From Molanna angustata (taxonomy: Eukaryota > Arthropoda > Insecta > Trichoptera > Molannidae): a DNA stretch of 64,000 nt. The DNA is taken from the NCBI GenBank assembly GCA_963576475.1, contig OY754979.1, forward strand, positions 25,057,034 to 25,121,033. Reading direction: 5' to 3'. A program made the position numbers and the translations under genes. How positions within the stretch are numbered: the stretch's first letter is position 1; every line of letters begins with the position of its first letter. The notes below the pieces were generated by a model, which had not been told where the DNA came from, ran no database searches, and was given only the letters and a program-made list of their open reading frames with translations. Below are positions 21,825 to 34,179 of this stretch, in pieces.

Positions 21825-23268
21825 AAACATTGCAAAACAACTACGAGACGCCGGAGAAAATGTTAGTGACCTATTTATAATTACAAAAATTGTTGGTGGA
21901 CTACCAGAAAAATACAAATCATTTCGACAAGCATGGTTATCGATGGAAGAGGCTAAACAAACAATATACAATCTTACGGCCAGACTAGTCGATGAAGAGA
22001 TGTCAAATAAAGAAGAAATGACTGCATTGTCAACTTCAAAGAAGTGGGATCAATCCAAAAAGAAATTCAAGAAGATCAACATAAAGTGTTTTAATTTTAA
22101 TAAGAAAGGGCACTTTGCGAAAAATTGTTGGGCTGATAAAAAGGACAAAGAAAAGAGAAATTCAGCATTTAATGTGAGTGATGACTGCTGTGATACAAGT
22201 GACTGGCTACTCGATAGTGGAGCGTCAGCACATATGACAAGTAATCGGAGCTACTTTACAAATATGAAAGAAATAGAACCACTTTCTGTTATACTTGGTG
22301 ACAACAGTGAACTACAAGTGATAGGAATCGGAAATATAAATATTAAAAACTATGTCGATGGACATTGGTACGATTCCATGATGAAGGATGTATGGTACGT
22401 TCCAAACTTGAAAAGGAACTTGTTTTCTGAAGGTGTTGTAACAAAATTAGGAATGAAGGTTACAAAAGAAGGAAACACAGCAAAAATATTCAATAAAGGT
22501 AGTTTAGTTTTGATTGCTCAAAGATCTTCTAACAACTTATATAAAATGTTAATAAAAACAGTTACAAATAACAAAGAACTGAACTCTGTAGACATTCAAA
22601 GATGGCATGAGAGACTGGGACACATCAATTTCAAAACAGTGAATGAAATGATTAAATTTGGTGTTATTAAAGCCACAAGGTGTAATATCGAACAATTTTG
22701 TGAAGCGTGTTGTTATGGGAAGCAAGCACGTAAGTCATTTAAAACGACAGAAACTCCGAACATCAGTAATGGTGAAGTAATTTTCAGCGACCTGTGTGGA
22801 CCGTTCAATGTAGAATCAGTTAGTGGAGCTAAATACTTTATAACTTTTACAGATGGGAAGAGTAATTATAAAGTTGTTAAATTCCTCAAGTATAAAGATG
22901 AAGCTTTAAGCGCTTTTCAAGCATATGTTGCCTTTGTGGAGACTAATTTCAATATACGTGTCAAGAGACTACACACTGATAATGGCACTGAGTACTGTAA
23001 CCGAAACTTCAAACACTTTATAGATACGAAAGGCATTGTTCATGAGAGAACGGCGCCATATACTCCTGAACAAAATGGGAAGAGCGAGCGCGCCAATCGA
23101 ACCATAATGGAGAAAGTGCGCTCCATGCTTCATGCTAGAGACTTGCCAAAATACCTGTGGGCAGAGGCAGTGAACACCTCCGTGTACATCCTCAATAGGA
23201 CAACTGACAAAGATGGTACGTCTCCATATGAAAAGTTGACAGGAAGAGCATCAATTGTAACACACTAA
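21790..23268 (+). pseudogene. copia B gag C-terminus, protease and integrase
   Basis: Continues Gag (VASYISRIENIAKQL), then a zinc knuckle in which the second Cys is Phe (KCFNFNKKGHFAKNC) and so probably dead. Protease DWLLDSGASAHMTS with DSG near 22213. The GAG-pre-integrase HHCC motif follows as RWHERLGHINF then CEACCYGKQ. The integrase core has FSDLCGPF, LHTDNGTEYC and YTPEQNGKSERANR (D, D, E). It ends at a stop 23266-23268 in the integrase-RT linker; the same frame continues beyond it. Confidence 0.93.
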
Positions 23269-24687
23269 AGAACATTCGGTTCAACTGCATATGTACATAT
23301 ACCAAAAGAAAAACGTACAAAACTAGATCCAAAGAGTCGTAAATTGACACTCGTTGGGTATGAAGGAATTTCAGAGAATTACAGATTATTCGACATAAAA
23401 ACAAGAAATATAACAATATCTCATGATGTAATCTTCAATGAAGATGAACCGTGTCAAATCCAGGAGTCAGAACATATTGACAGCCTGACTCCATTATTAT
23501 ATGATCAACAACAAGATGATTACTCATTAGAAGTCCAGGATACCAACTCTGATATCACATCTAAACAACCAGAAGACACATTGCTAACAGATGATTCTGT
23601 AAAGGATCCTAGTGAAGATGATATTGAAATTCGTGCCGAAAGAAGTACTAATTTGAGACCTAGACATAACTTATAAAAACCAAAAAGGTATGAAATAAAT
23701 CTAGTTGAAAGTATTCACATTCCAGAAACATACCAAGAAGCCATAAACAATGAAAACTCTTCAGAATGGAAGAAAGCTATAGACGAAGAACTTGATGCTT
23801 ATGAAAAAAATGGAACTTGGAAATTATTGCCTCGACTGGTGGGTAAAAGAGTCATCGATTCGAAGTGGATTTTCAAAGTGAAAGAAGAGACACATGGAAT
23901 AAGGTAAAAAGCAAGACTTTGTGCCAAAGGTTGCTCACAAAAAGAGACTGATTACACTGAGACATTCTCACCTACTGTAAAGTATGATTCAATTATGTTA
24001 ATGTTTTCAATAGCTGCAGAAAAGAATTATAAGATGATACAATTTGATGTCAAAACAGCATTTCTTTATGGAGAACTAAAAGAAGAAGTGTATATGAACT
24101 GTCCAGAAGGAACACATGCTGACCCAGGTTTAGTTTGTAAATTGGTCAAGTCATTGTATGGTCCGAAGCAAGCTCCAAGATGTTGGAATCTTAAATTTAA
24201 AGAAATATTACAAAAATTTGGTTTTAAACAACTTGATTCTGATCAATGTGTGTTTAGGACAAACAATGACTTTTCCAAGACTGTATTTTTGTTGCTATAT
24301 GTTGATGATGTTTTGTTGATGTCTGAAAGTACTGATGTGATGTTATCTATTGTAAAAGATCTGTCGAGCAATTTTAATATTATTGTTAACATGAAACATA
24401 CTTGTTATATTGGTATGTTTATTGAGAACCTCGACAATGGTATTTTCATACATCAGTGTAAATATATAGATAAAATTGTTGAAACTTTTGGACTAAGTAA
24501 TGCTAAGTCTGCTGTTATACCAGCAGACCCAAACAAGTATCGAGGTCTGGTTAAGGGGGAGCAGAGCGATGAAAGTGTTCCTTATAGGGAAGCTGTAGGC
24601 TCACTTCTCTATATTGCGACAGTGAGTCGACCAGATATAATGTATGCAGTTAGTGTATTGAGTAGATTTTTAAATTGTAACAGTTAA
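23269..24687 (+). pseudogene. copia B linker and reverse transcriptase with internal stops
   Basis: In frame with the preceding piece. Stops occur at 23674-23676, 23905-23907 and 24685-24687. Sequence includes GSTAYVHIPKEKR, a low-complexity acidic linker, then RT: WKKAIDEELDAYEKNGTW, DSKWIFKVK, QFDVKTAFLYGEL, CKLVKSLYGPKQAPR and the catalytic YVDDVLLMS. All catalytic residues survive. Confidence 0.92.
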
Positions 24688-25248
24688 ATACATTGGACTG
24701 CAGTAAAGAAAGTCATAAACTATTTGAATACTACAAGAGAATATGGTCTCTTTTATAAACAAAATATGTCTAACAACATAAGTGTATATTCAGACTCAGA
24801 TTACGGGGGTTGCATGGACACAAGAAGAAGTACAACGGGCTATATAGTTATGAAAAACGGGGCTGCTATATCTTGGTCTAGTAAAAGACAACCAAGTGTA
24901 GCATTATCTACTATGGAAGCCGAATTCATGGCAGCATGTGAAGCAACAAAACAGATTTTGTGGACAAAACAATTTTTAATTGATATTTATCATATTACAG
25001 AAATATGTCCAATTACTTTGAATATTGATAATCAAAGTTGCATAAGTTACATTAAGAATGGTAATATAAATAAACGTTCCAAACACATTGATATTAAATA
25101 TAACTTTATTAAAGAAAAATATGATACAAATATTATTGCATTGGAATATGTTCCTACAGATATGCAGCTGAGTGATTTGTGTACTAAAGCACTTCATAAA
25201 ACTAGATTTGAATTTTTAAGGCAATTGATTGGAATTATTAAGATGTAG
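24688..25248 (+). pseudogene. copia B RNase H
   Basis: Same frame after the stop. Contains VYSDSDYGGCMDTRRS (Asp), ALSTMEAEFMAACEATKQ (Glu), NIDNQSCISYIKNGN (Asp) and RSKHIDIKYNFI, the standard copia RNase H signature, ending at TAG 25246-25248. Confidence 0.93.
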
Positions 25249-25351
25249 ATATAATATTTTAAAAGTATACTGCTTATGTAGTAAGTTTCATTGTTGGATT
25301 GATAAGATTATAAGTAATCTACTTTTAAGTTTATGTTATAAAAGAAATGTC

Positions 25352-25364
25352 CTTTTTGGGGGAG
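25352..25364 (+). other. copia B polypurine tract
   Basis: A short T-run followed by GGGGGAG immediately before the 3' LTR. Confidence 0.65.
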
Positions 25365-25621
25365 TGTTGAAGAAAAAGGGACATTTTCTTGTACTATATT
25401 GTCTGTTCTATGGAACTGTCATATACATTAAAAGAAAAATAGTTTGTGTTTTGATTCTAGTTGTCAACTAGTATTTAACTTGACTTGGTTTGTACTAATA
25501 CAAAAAAAAAGGTGGTTGCTGTTAAAAAAATATACAGAATAAAGAAACCATCGTGTGTGTGGTAATCTTTCGTCTTTTACTTTCATAAAAAACCACTTAT
25601 TTGCACTTGAATATCCCAACA
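25365..25621 (+). repeat. copia B 3' LTR
   Basis: 257 bp; pairs with 21084-21339 with a single one-base indel in an A-run. Followed by the CCTAG target duplication. Confidence 0.95.
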
Positions 25622-25626
25622 CCTAG

Positions 25627-25662
25627 TAACCCGTCTACTATCTCCTCCGCCGCCATCGTTTT
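25627..25662 (-). pseudogene. gypsy B gag start, severed by copia B
   Basis: ATG at 25660-25662 (complement) reads MAAEEIVDGLL and then meets the CCTAG duplication; across copia B the frame resumes as QEQMIMLSVIFQ. This identifies the start of gypsy B Gag. Confidence 0.75.
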
Positions 25663-25772
25663 CGCGCTCTACTACTCCGAAAATAAGATATTTGAATAAA
25701 CGAAAAATAAGTTGAAATAACATTATTTTGTTAATACGAGAAAAAACAAACGAAAAGTAAACGCTCAAAACC

Positions 25773-27732
25773 TCAGGGTGGTTCGATAAAAACTACTGTT
25801 TTTAAAAATGGCTACACGTTGGATAGCGCCAAATTGTTATCGCATATAACAAAGAAGAGCGTCGATAAAAGTGTTTAAATGCCGGCAAGTCACTACAATA
25901 ATTAAATATGGTGGAGACGAAAGAACGTGTTGAGAGTATAAAATAAAACAATGCTTAAATTGATAGAAATACACGCGTAATAGTAATTATCGGTTAATAA
26001 AAATTGCTGTAAACTTAAGAAGAAAATTAATTAGAAAAACCAGTGATGACGGCCGCTGAAAAGAATTATTACATACAGGAAATACACGTGGAACAGAGAA
26101 TAACAGTGCTGAAAAGAATAATCAGATACACTAAATACACGTGGAACAGAAAAAAAAATGCTGAAAAGGATAATCAAATACATGAAATGCACGTGTAATA
26201 TTGATGACAATCCTGCTATAATAAATTACGAAACGAAACGTTCAGAGCAAAGAAATCAAATAATAATAAATCAGAAAGATCTTACCAACCGCTGCTCTCG
26301 TTACGGGGCTGTAGATGACACACTTACACTACATAACATCACTTTTTATTAATTGAAAATAACTTAAAACTATCTTAAATTCACCCCTCGTTGGTTATGT
26401 ATGGACCTGAAACACACTTATTCACTATTATATGATTATCAGGGTGGTTCGATAAAAACTACTGTTTTTAAAAATGGCTACACGTTGGATAGCGCCAAAT
26501 TGTTATCGCATATAACAAAGAAGAGCGTCGATAAAAGTGTTTAAATGCCGGCAAGTCACTACAATAATTAAATATGGTGGAGACGAAAGAACGTGTTGAG
26601 AGTATAAAATAAAACAATGCTTAAATTGATAGAAATACACGCGTAATAGTAATTATCGGTTAATAAAAATTGCTGTAAACTTAAGAAGAAAATTAATTAG
26701 AAAAACCAGTGATGACGGCCGCTGAAAAGAATTATTACATACAGGAAATACACGTGGAACAGAGAATAACAGTGCTGAAAAGAATAATCAGATACACTAA
26801 ATACACGTGGAACAGAAAAAAAAATGCTGAAAAGGATAATCAAATACATGAAATGCACGTGTAATATTGATGACAATCCTGCTATAATAAATTACGAAAC
26901 GAAACGTTCAGAGCAAAGAAATCAAATAATAATAAATCAGAAAGATCTTACCAACCGCTGCTCTCGTTACGGGGCTGTAGATGACACACTTACACTACAT
27001 AACATCACTTTTTATTAATTGAAAATAACTTAAAACTATCTTAAATTCACCCCTCGTTGGTTATGTATGGACCTGAAACACACTTATTCACTATTATATG
27101 ATTATTTAAGTTATGTTTATTCTTAAAAGTTTTTTTTTATAGTAACTTAAATTATCTTAAATTCACCCCTCGTTGGTTATGTATGGACCTGAAACACACT
27201 TAGTCACTACCATGCAAATCTGAAATTTAATGCTGAGCATCAAGCATAGATAAGATTTTTTTTTCAACGTTCGCGGTCTACGTTCGTTTTAAAAAAAATA
27301 TAAGTTATCTTTCGTACGCATGAGTTAAAATTCGTCTATTCCGGCAGAGCGTCCAACTAGATACTGATTCAAACCAGCTATCGCGTTCACCGCTGGAGAC
27401 AGGGAGGGAGGAGCTACACCACCGCGCGGCGGGGCGCGTTCTACCATCTACCAATAGGAAGCCTCCATTTCACCTACCAGAAAGTATAAAGTTCCAGGAA
27501 TATGCATTGAATATAAAATTATTAGAAATGACATATTTACAAAATATATGTAAGCATTGTTTAAACACATTAAGGGCCCAAAGACCCGTTATTATGATAA
27601 AACCATTATAAGAGAAAGTTTTCCAAGAATTAAGGTATTTTGTTGAAACAAAATAATAGATGTCTGGCTTCTATGCTACCATAACCCATGGTAATATCTT
27701 CATCATAATACCTATGTAAATATCAAACTTGA
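25773..27732 (-). repeat. gypsy B 5' LTR/leader region with a 666-bp tandem duplication
   Basis: Two apparently identical 666-bp units, 25773-26438 and 26439-27104. A shorter ~120-bp duplication of the block CACCCCTCGTTGGTTATG...GAAACACACTTA recurs at about 26380, 27045 and 27165. The same text appears at 45420-46195 next to the opposite (integrase) end of a second gypsy B copy. Sequence present at both ends of a family is LTR, so I infer this is LTR DNA. The minus-strand start may be TGATATTTACATAGG near 27732. Internal ~52-bp repeats (GCTGAAAAG...CACGTGGAACAG) also occur. The 64-residue frames at 26158 and 26824 are just copies of the repeat. Confidence 0.65.
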
Positions 27733-27810
27733 AGAAAAAATAAATAATATTGGCATCTTATTACATTTACTTAATTTTTTAAATCATTTTTTTCATCGAG
27801 ATCTACGATA

Positions 27811-28823
27811 GACGAGTGTCTCGGGACAGTAAAACCAATGGCTACCATAGAAAAAATACATTTCATTAAAATCCATAGATGTCATAGCTAGATCCCTAGA
27901 AAGTGCACATACTTCAAAAGTTCTGACAGCCAGTGAATGATAATACTAAAACATCGTTGATGTATGTATAAATGTAGGTATTTCTATAATACGAGTTGTT
28001 TTTTGTTTATTTTTTTTAATAAAAAAACTATTGTGTACATCAAACTTTTGTAAATAAATATAAATGAAGTGTTTAAATATATTTTGAAAAGAATATTAGC
28101 CGTTTTACATAATCATTTATATTAAAATTATGTTGATCATGTAGGTTAATTACAATTTCAGTGATTTTATATCAAAAACTGTTTATTTTATTGAAATCAG
28201 ACTTTCATCAATATTTTCTTCATTAACTTGATAATAGTATAGGCTATATAATATTATGAAAAATATCTTGAGGCAGCGCAAAAATAAGATCAGGTACGAC
28301 GAACAGACCTTTCCTTGGGCAGCCCATTCCTTTCAATGGCATTTATATATGGAGGCCGCAACCTCCTCTTGACGCAAACATTTTCGTTTATCTATAAATT
28401 TAAATTGCTATAATATCATCTTAATACCTTGATGATATAATATAATTATAGTTAGACGGAAGTACCCAACAACAGAGGCACGAAGAAGAATTATTATAGT
28501 AACATTGTAACTGGAAAACTTACAAGTAGTTTAATTAATTTATATTGAATTTTCAGTAGCGACTACTTTAAAATAATAAAGTTTTTGTCATAGAAAAATA
28601 TAATATAGTGATTAAAATCTCTTTTCTATGATAGTGATCAATCAAATATAGCAAGAGATCAGAAATATGGATAAAGGGTGGAATATCCCAAATTGAAACA
28701 TCAATTTACTGAATAACTTATTTTGAAAACTATCAGTTAGATATTTTACAATAAATTTATGTACACAATAAATGTACAATGGGAGGTTTATTGCTTGTTG
28801 GCGATATCTTCCATCCAACCATA
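27811..28823 (+). repeat. left arm of a ~1-kb inverted repeat
   Basis: From GACGAGTGTCTCGGGAC to GATGG-complement ...CCATCCAACCATA. It is nearly identical (a handful of substitutions and small indels) to the reverse complement of 41529-42554. The arms are 12.7 kb apart. No protein signature was recognised inside. Confidence 0.92.
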
Positions 28824-29790
28824 TTCATTTGTTGAAGTAATTAATGTGTATGGTATGTAACCTGCTGCTTAAATGGATAAAAATGTTGTGAAGTAAGAAG
28901 TATTGTGCACTGCACTGGGATACTGAGTCTTTTGGTATCTGAATAAACAGACAATCCGTGTTCTGAGAAGAAGTAAAATTGATTTTGAAGATAGATTGTT
29001 TATACATATTTACATTAAATTTACTTTGTTTAGTGTTTACACTTTTTATTTTGTGACAATTGTGGATGCACAGATACTGCCATATAAAATATACTTATAG
29101 CAAATTATTCTTTTTTTAAGAAAAAAATAAATAATTTGTTTCTAATGAAGAATATATTCACTTATGTTACTCAATCACACTTACATTACTGACTAATTTC
29201 TAATAGTTTTATTTCTAAATGTCTCATGGCATTAAAATCTTTATGTGATTAATATAATATAAAGATCACTAACCTACATTTTTAAACCATTACCAACCTA
29301 GCTTGTGGTGAGCTCTTACAAAAATGGGGCTATATAAATTATCCAATTATTTATATAATTCAAAATATGTACAAAATGTTTAACTAACTACCCAAAAATA
29401 TATTTGCAAAATTTACATGAGGTAACGAAATGGACGAAAAATGTTTTATAATCAGCTCTAGGCTTATGTACTTTACACCTATGATATAAATTTGAAGTCG
29501 ATCAGACTTATAGTTTGGGTTCTAGAGAGGACACAAAAAGGATACGCCGTACATATAAAAACATCTTGACGAAACTCAAACTGTATACTCTCTGTAGTTT
29601 CTGGCAAATCGCCGTGGAGGGGTCTGTATATGTACCTAACAACCGAAACGACACAAATTTGCGGTATGCGCACCCTCTATTTTGGTTCTACTAGTTTGCC
29701 GGTGATTATACATGACACCCATTGAGAAATTGGTGTAAAAAATATGCTTAAAAATTGTGAAATCATGACTCTCTACTATTCTATAGTCAT
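28824..29790. other. AT-rich DNA and LINE 3' flank, no gene
   Basis: 28824-29440 is AT-rich with no credible frame. 29441-29790 is more mixed and is probably the 3' untranslated region of the LINE tail that follows on the minus strand. Confidence 0.45.
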
Positions 29791-29805
29791 CATTTGTCCT
29801 TTTCC

Positions 29806-30050
29806 TCATGACTGAGGATAGCGGCTGCAGTCCGTCGCCACACGTATGGCCCGCCTCCATGCCAATCTGTTTTGTGCTGAACGCAGAGCACCAGTCACCG
29901 AAGACCCCATTGTGGACTTAACCAAATCGCTCCATCTGGTCGGTGAGCGACCACGAGATCTCCGTCCCTCCACGCTGCCCATCAAAACAAGCTTCTCGAG
30001 GCAGTCAGGTTCCCTTCTGGCAATGTGTTCAAATAATTGAAGGATACGTC
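29806..30050 (-). pseudogene. 3' end of a LINE RT (GRRSRGRSPTRW family)
   Basis: Reads RRILQLFEHIARREPDCLEK, then EGRRSRGRSPTRWSDLV, AQNRLAWRRAIRVATD and stop. This is the conserved C-terminal end of a large insect LINE endonuclease-RT family (H...R..D...EK....G...G.RSRGR.P.RW.D). Only ~80 residues remain, so the copy is severely 5'-truncated. Confidence 0.75.
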
Positions 30051-30079
30051 TGTAGAAATACATAAAAAATAAATACATC

Positions 30080-30500
30080 TTGATACGTCGATAGACGATC
30101 CTCGATCTTCAGCTCGTCTAGAATTGACACATTCGTTCTTCTGGCTGTAGTATAGTGATTCTATAGCAGTGGAGAGTAAAAAACATTTCAATGAAAATGT
30201 AATTCTGTGGTGTATTAGCCAATGAATAAACAAAAGTTGAATCTCACTTTGTTTATTACAATAAATAAGACAATTACAATAATTAATATATAAGTACTAT
30301 TTCAATAATTAGCATGAATAATATATTTTATCAAGTAGGTAAACAATCGACACAGTGTACCATATCGTTTGTGATAAAGCAATACCTCGTAACCCACTCA
30401 CCAAAGATTTTACAGGAGAGACAAAAAACTTACATTTATACATTTTTGTGTTGTATTTTGTATAATTATGTTTTTTATATATTTGAAATAAATCTTTTAA
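30080..30500. other. AT-rich spacer
   Basis: No supported gene, repeat pair or RNA signal. Confidence 0.45.
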
Positions 30501-32460
30501 TGTGAAAAGAAGAAAGCATGGATGGCATTAATAGCCGCGAAAGGATCGAATAATGAAGAAAGAGCAAAAGAAAATTATAAAGTATATAAAAAGGTAGTCA
30601 AAGACACAGTAAAAAAGGAAAAAGATGGTATAAAAGAGAAAGAAAGCCTGAAAATAGCCAACGACTTTCCTGGAAACATGAAAATGTTCTGGAAAGGCGT
30701 AGCGAAAAGAAAAAATGGAACTGTGAAAGCTTCGAAAGGAATAAATGATAAAGATGGAAAAATAATTATGGACGAAGACGGCGTGAAAGAACGATGGAAA
30801 GAATATTTCAAGGAACTGTATGATAGCGGAGTAAGTGGGGACGTGAGTCAGAGAACATGGCAAGTAAGCGAAAGTGATAAGGATGAAATAACGCGAGAAG
30901 AAGTATTTGAAGCAGTAAAGTAAAACACGCGAAAGCGGGGAAAGCTGCCGGATATGACAGTGTATCAGCTGAACTTATAAAATATGGCGGCGAACAGACG
31001 TTGGAGTGGTGTCTCTCTCTTTTCAACAAATGTTGGGAAGAAGGACACACTCCCTCAGACTGGAGAAATGCAGTCGTGGTACCTTTGTATAAAGGTAAAG
31101 GATCGAAGCTCGACTGCAAAAACTATAGAGCCATAAGTTTATTAAGCTCAGTTGGTAAGATGTATGCAAGGATCCTGGATCAAAGAGTGCGAAAAATTAC
31201 AGAAAGCAAGATATGGGATGTCCAAGGTGCGTTTGTGGGCGGCAGAGGATGTATAGACCAAAATTTTTTTTCTGCACACGGTCACAGAAAAGGTTCTGGA
31301 TAAAAATCAGAAAATTTTCTGTGCCTTCATAGACCTAGAAAAGGCGTATGATAAAGTTGTTAGAGAAAAATTATGGGATATACTAGCAGTGTATGGAGTG
31401 AAGAGCAAGCTGATACGCGCAATCGCGTCATTATATGAGAACAGCGAAGCATGTGTTCGTGTCAACGACACAGTGACAACGTGGTTCTCTAGAAATAATG
31501 GCATTAGACAAGGGTGCGTGCTATCTCCATGGCTCTTTAACTTGTACATTGATTTCTGCATAAGAGCCCTTAAGGATGAAAGCAAGGGTCTGAAATTGAG
31601 TACTGTAATGGTGCGAGATTTGATGTATGCAGACGATAAAGTTCTATTAGCAGAAAGTATGGAAGAGTTACAGTATCTTGTAAGTCAGGTATATGAAGGA
31701 TGTATAGAGAATGGACTTAGGATGAATGCCAGCAAATCAAAGACAATGGTCTTTGAAAAGAGTGAAAGCAGAACAGCGTGTAAAATAAGAGTAGAGAACG
31801 AATGGCTCGAGCAAGTCGACGAATGTGTGTACTTGGGAAGCATATTTCAACGGAATGGACGACTCGATAAAGAGATCGAAAGAAGAGTTATGGCAGGAAA
31901 CAGAGTGAATGGAGCACTAAGAACAATTATGAATGATCGCAACATATCAAAGGATGCCAAAGTTGCCATTCATAACGCCGTCGTAGTGCCAACCTTGACG
32001 TATGCAAGTGAAACCTGGACATGGCAGAAGACGCATGAAAGTAGAATAAATGCAGTTGAAATGAGATCGTTAAGAAGGATTTGTAATAGAACGATGTATG
32101 ACCGGGTAAGAAATGAGGACATAAGGAAAGAATGTAAGATGAAGAAAGATGTCATTACTAGAATGAAAGTGAACACATTGAGATGGTTTGGTCACATGGG
32201 GAGAATGAATGAGGAGCGCCTGACGAAGAAAATATACAGAGCGGAAAGGAATGGAATGAGAGGTCGGGGACGCCCAAGAAAGGGATGGCACGACCATGTG
32301 AACGAAATTTTGAAAGACGGAAATGTTAGAAGTGTGAGCAATAGACGAGCATGTATGAGACGAAGCGAGGGATGCGTGCCAGGATAGAAAAATGTGGCGT
32401 TCGGTTCTCTCTGCCTACCCCGCAAGGGACATGGCGTGATGGTATGTATGTATGTATCTT
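30500..32460 (+). mobile_element. LINE, 5'-truncated, RT present, GTAT tail
   Basis: A nearly 2-kb LINE fragment without the endonuclease domain. It ends in GTATGTATGTATGTAT, a microsatellite tail typical of several moth/butterfly LINEs. The same family recurs at 37700-39294. Confidence 0.85.
30507..32430 (+). pseudogene. LINE RT in several frames
   Basis: 30507-30923: lysine-rich pre-RT linker (KKAWMALIAAKG, GVKERWKEYFKELYD). The frame changes at the AAAGTAAAA near 30915, then GKAAGYDSVSAELIKYGG leads into 31001-31303 (NKCWEEGHTPSDWRNAVV, KDCKNYRAISLLS-like text). A T8 run near 31263-31271 shifts the frame again, just before IFCAFIDLEKAYDKV. 31389-32387 is the long intact part: RQGCVLSPWLFNLYID, catalytic LMYADDKVLLAES, then ASETWTWQKTHESRIN and RWFGHMGRMNEERLTK. 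The terminal WRSVLSAYP motif is in yet another frame at about 32393-32420. At least three frameshifts, so not functional. Confidence 0.85.
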
Positions 32461-33050
32461 TTAATCATAGGGTATCTAAATTTATGTGAAATATAATATT
32501 TTTTTTATGTGGGATATTGGGTATTGCTTTCCCAAAAATAACAAAATTGTGGCTTACGAGTAATTACTTTTAACAAATTTATGGATTGAAAATCCTAGTG
32601 CTACAATAAAGTCACATGTTTTACAAGTAATATGTGCAATAATAATAAATTATTAATTCATTTAAAAAAACAATAGAATCCATTACATATTGGCTATTTT
32701 CCTTTTGCACGTAGCTTTCTTTATCCAATCACAAAATTCACCTAATGATAATGTCGATAAAGACATAAACTTGCACACTGGAACATTTTCTTTATCTACA
32801 TTTAAATGATGGGCAAAAAATTCATGGCTGGATTTTTTTTGCTTGGAATTTTGTTTTTTATAATATAGCATATACAAAGTGAAATATAGAGAAAAAAAGA
32901 TATATATGTAACTCAGAGAAGAAAACAATAAAAGACACATTATAGAAAAAATCTGTTTATTAACACTAGAGTACTCGGCCCTTCAAGTACTCCTTGAGTG
33001 CTCGCGCGGAGCACATGTGTCACCCATTACAATTAGCAATTTTTGATATT
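32460..33050. other. AT-rich spacer with one weak coding remnant
   Basis: On the minus strand, about 32840-32695, a stretch reads HEFFAHHLNVDKENVPVCK then FMSLSTLSLGEF and DWIKKA. It resembles a motif (VCK..FL.TL.......W..K) I associate with uncharacterised, expanded insect proteins of possible transposon origin. It is very short and upstream text is low-complexity; no function assigned. Confidence 0.3.
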
Positions 33051-33089
33051 TTATTTAATGGAAATAAGAAAAACAAGTCCATGGTTTAA

Positions 33090-34103
33090 AAGATCTGAAA
33101 ATGAATACTGCCTTTATGTAAAATCAACAGACAACGGTTACATATACTTACCAGTATTTGTTGACGATTTGTTGATATCAGGTACTGAAGAGGAAGAGGT
33201 GTCATATGTAAAAATAGTCTAAATAGTAATTTTAAAATTAAAGACCTTGGTCCTGCATGTAATTACTTGGGCATGACTATTCACCAAGATATGGTTAAGA
33301 ACCAAATTAAGTTAAATCAAACTGCCTATCTCACAAACATATTAAGAAAATATAATATGCAAGATTGTAAATCTATGTCAACTCCGTTAGGTGCTAACTT
33401 TGATCATAGTAGCTTAAAAGGAAAATCTTCTGAGAGCCCAGAGTTAGAAAGTAATTGTAGAAGTTTAATTGGTGCTCTCATGTATGCCATGTTATGCACA
33501 AGACTAGATCTCGGTATTTGTTTGAGTATACTAAGTCGCTATCAATCTTGTGCTAGCAAAGAACTATGGTCTGCCTTAAAAAGAGTCCTACGTTATATAA
33601 AGGGAACTGTAAATTTAAGTTTAGTGTTTGCATTAGACAGTGAAAATATTATTGTGGGCTATGTAGACTCAGATTGGGCAGGATATAAAGTCGATCGTAA
33701 GTCAACTGCTGGCTATGTTTTCATAGTGCTAGGATGCACAGTTTCATGGATATCAAGAAAGCAAGCAGCGGTTGCCTTATCATCGACTGAAGCAGAATAT
33801 GTAGCAATAAATTTAGCTGTAAGTGAAGCTTGTTGGTGGCAAAATTTGATTCATGATTTCAGAGTGTATGATGAAAAGGTAAAAATAATAATTTTTGAAG
33901 ATAATCAAAGTGCGATCAAGATATGCAAAAGTCCATCTCATCATACAAAGCTGAAACATTTAGATATTAAATTACATTTTGTAAAAAATAAAATTATTAA
34001 TAATGGTATTAACATTGCGTATATTCCAATTAATGAACAAATAAGTGATATGTTAACTAAACCTCTTGCGAGAAAGATATTTGTGTACTCAGGGATGGAT
34101 TAG
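33090..34103 (+). pseudogene. copia C RT end and RNase H
   Basis: 33090-33222 reads YCLYVKSTDNGYIYLPVF then the catalytic FVDDLLISGT and stops after a frameshift near 33215. 33267-34103 continues as LGMTIHQDMVKNQIKLNQ, SLIGALMYAMLCTRLDLG, RNase H with VGYVDSDWAGYKVDRKS, ALSSTEAEYVAIN and FEDNQSAIKICKS, then LKHLDIKLHFVKN. Integrase, protease and gag are missing. Confidence 0.88.
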
Positions 34104-34179
34104 GATTAGAATGAAAACAACAATTTTTTTAATGTAAAAAAATATTTTTTTAGACATGGTATTCATTGAAGAGGGGTAT

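Larger units (their letters stand above)
21084..25621 (+). mobile_element. Ty1/copia element B, complete with two LTRs, inserted into gypsy B gag
   Basis: Flanked by CCTAG at 21079-21083 and 25622-25626 (5-bp TSD). LTRs of 256 and 257 bp differ by one A in an A-run. It has a primer-binding site and a polypurine tract. The coding region carries one frameshift and four in-frame stops, so it cannot encode a full polyprotein, although LTR identity says it integrated recently. Confidence 0.95.
16521..27732 (-). mobile_element. Ty3/gypsy element B, minus strand, split by copia B
   Basis: Reading leftward: LTR region (27732 to about 25773), gag start near 25662, interruption by copia B (25621 to 21084), rest of gag (21080 to 20165), protease/RT/RNase H/integrase (19984 to 16521). 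The 3' LTR and integrase C-terminus are missing. CCTAG is duplicated at both sides of the copia insertion, which shows the two gag pieces were contiguous. Stops and frameshifts are scattered through all domains. A second, worse-decayed copy lies at 45345-47245. Confidence 0.85.

Noticed and set aside
26158..27018. Two identical 64-residue frames at 26158 and 26824
   Set aside because: They are copies within a 666-bp tandem duplication of LTR-like DNA; the text is low-complexity with no domain.
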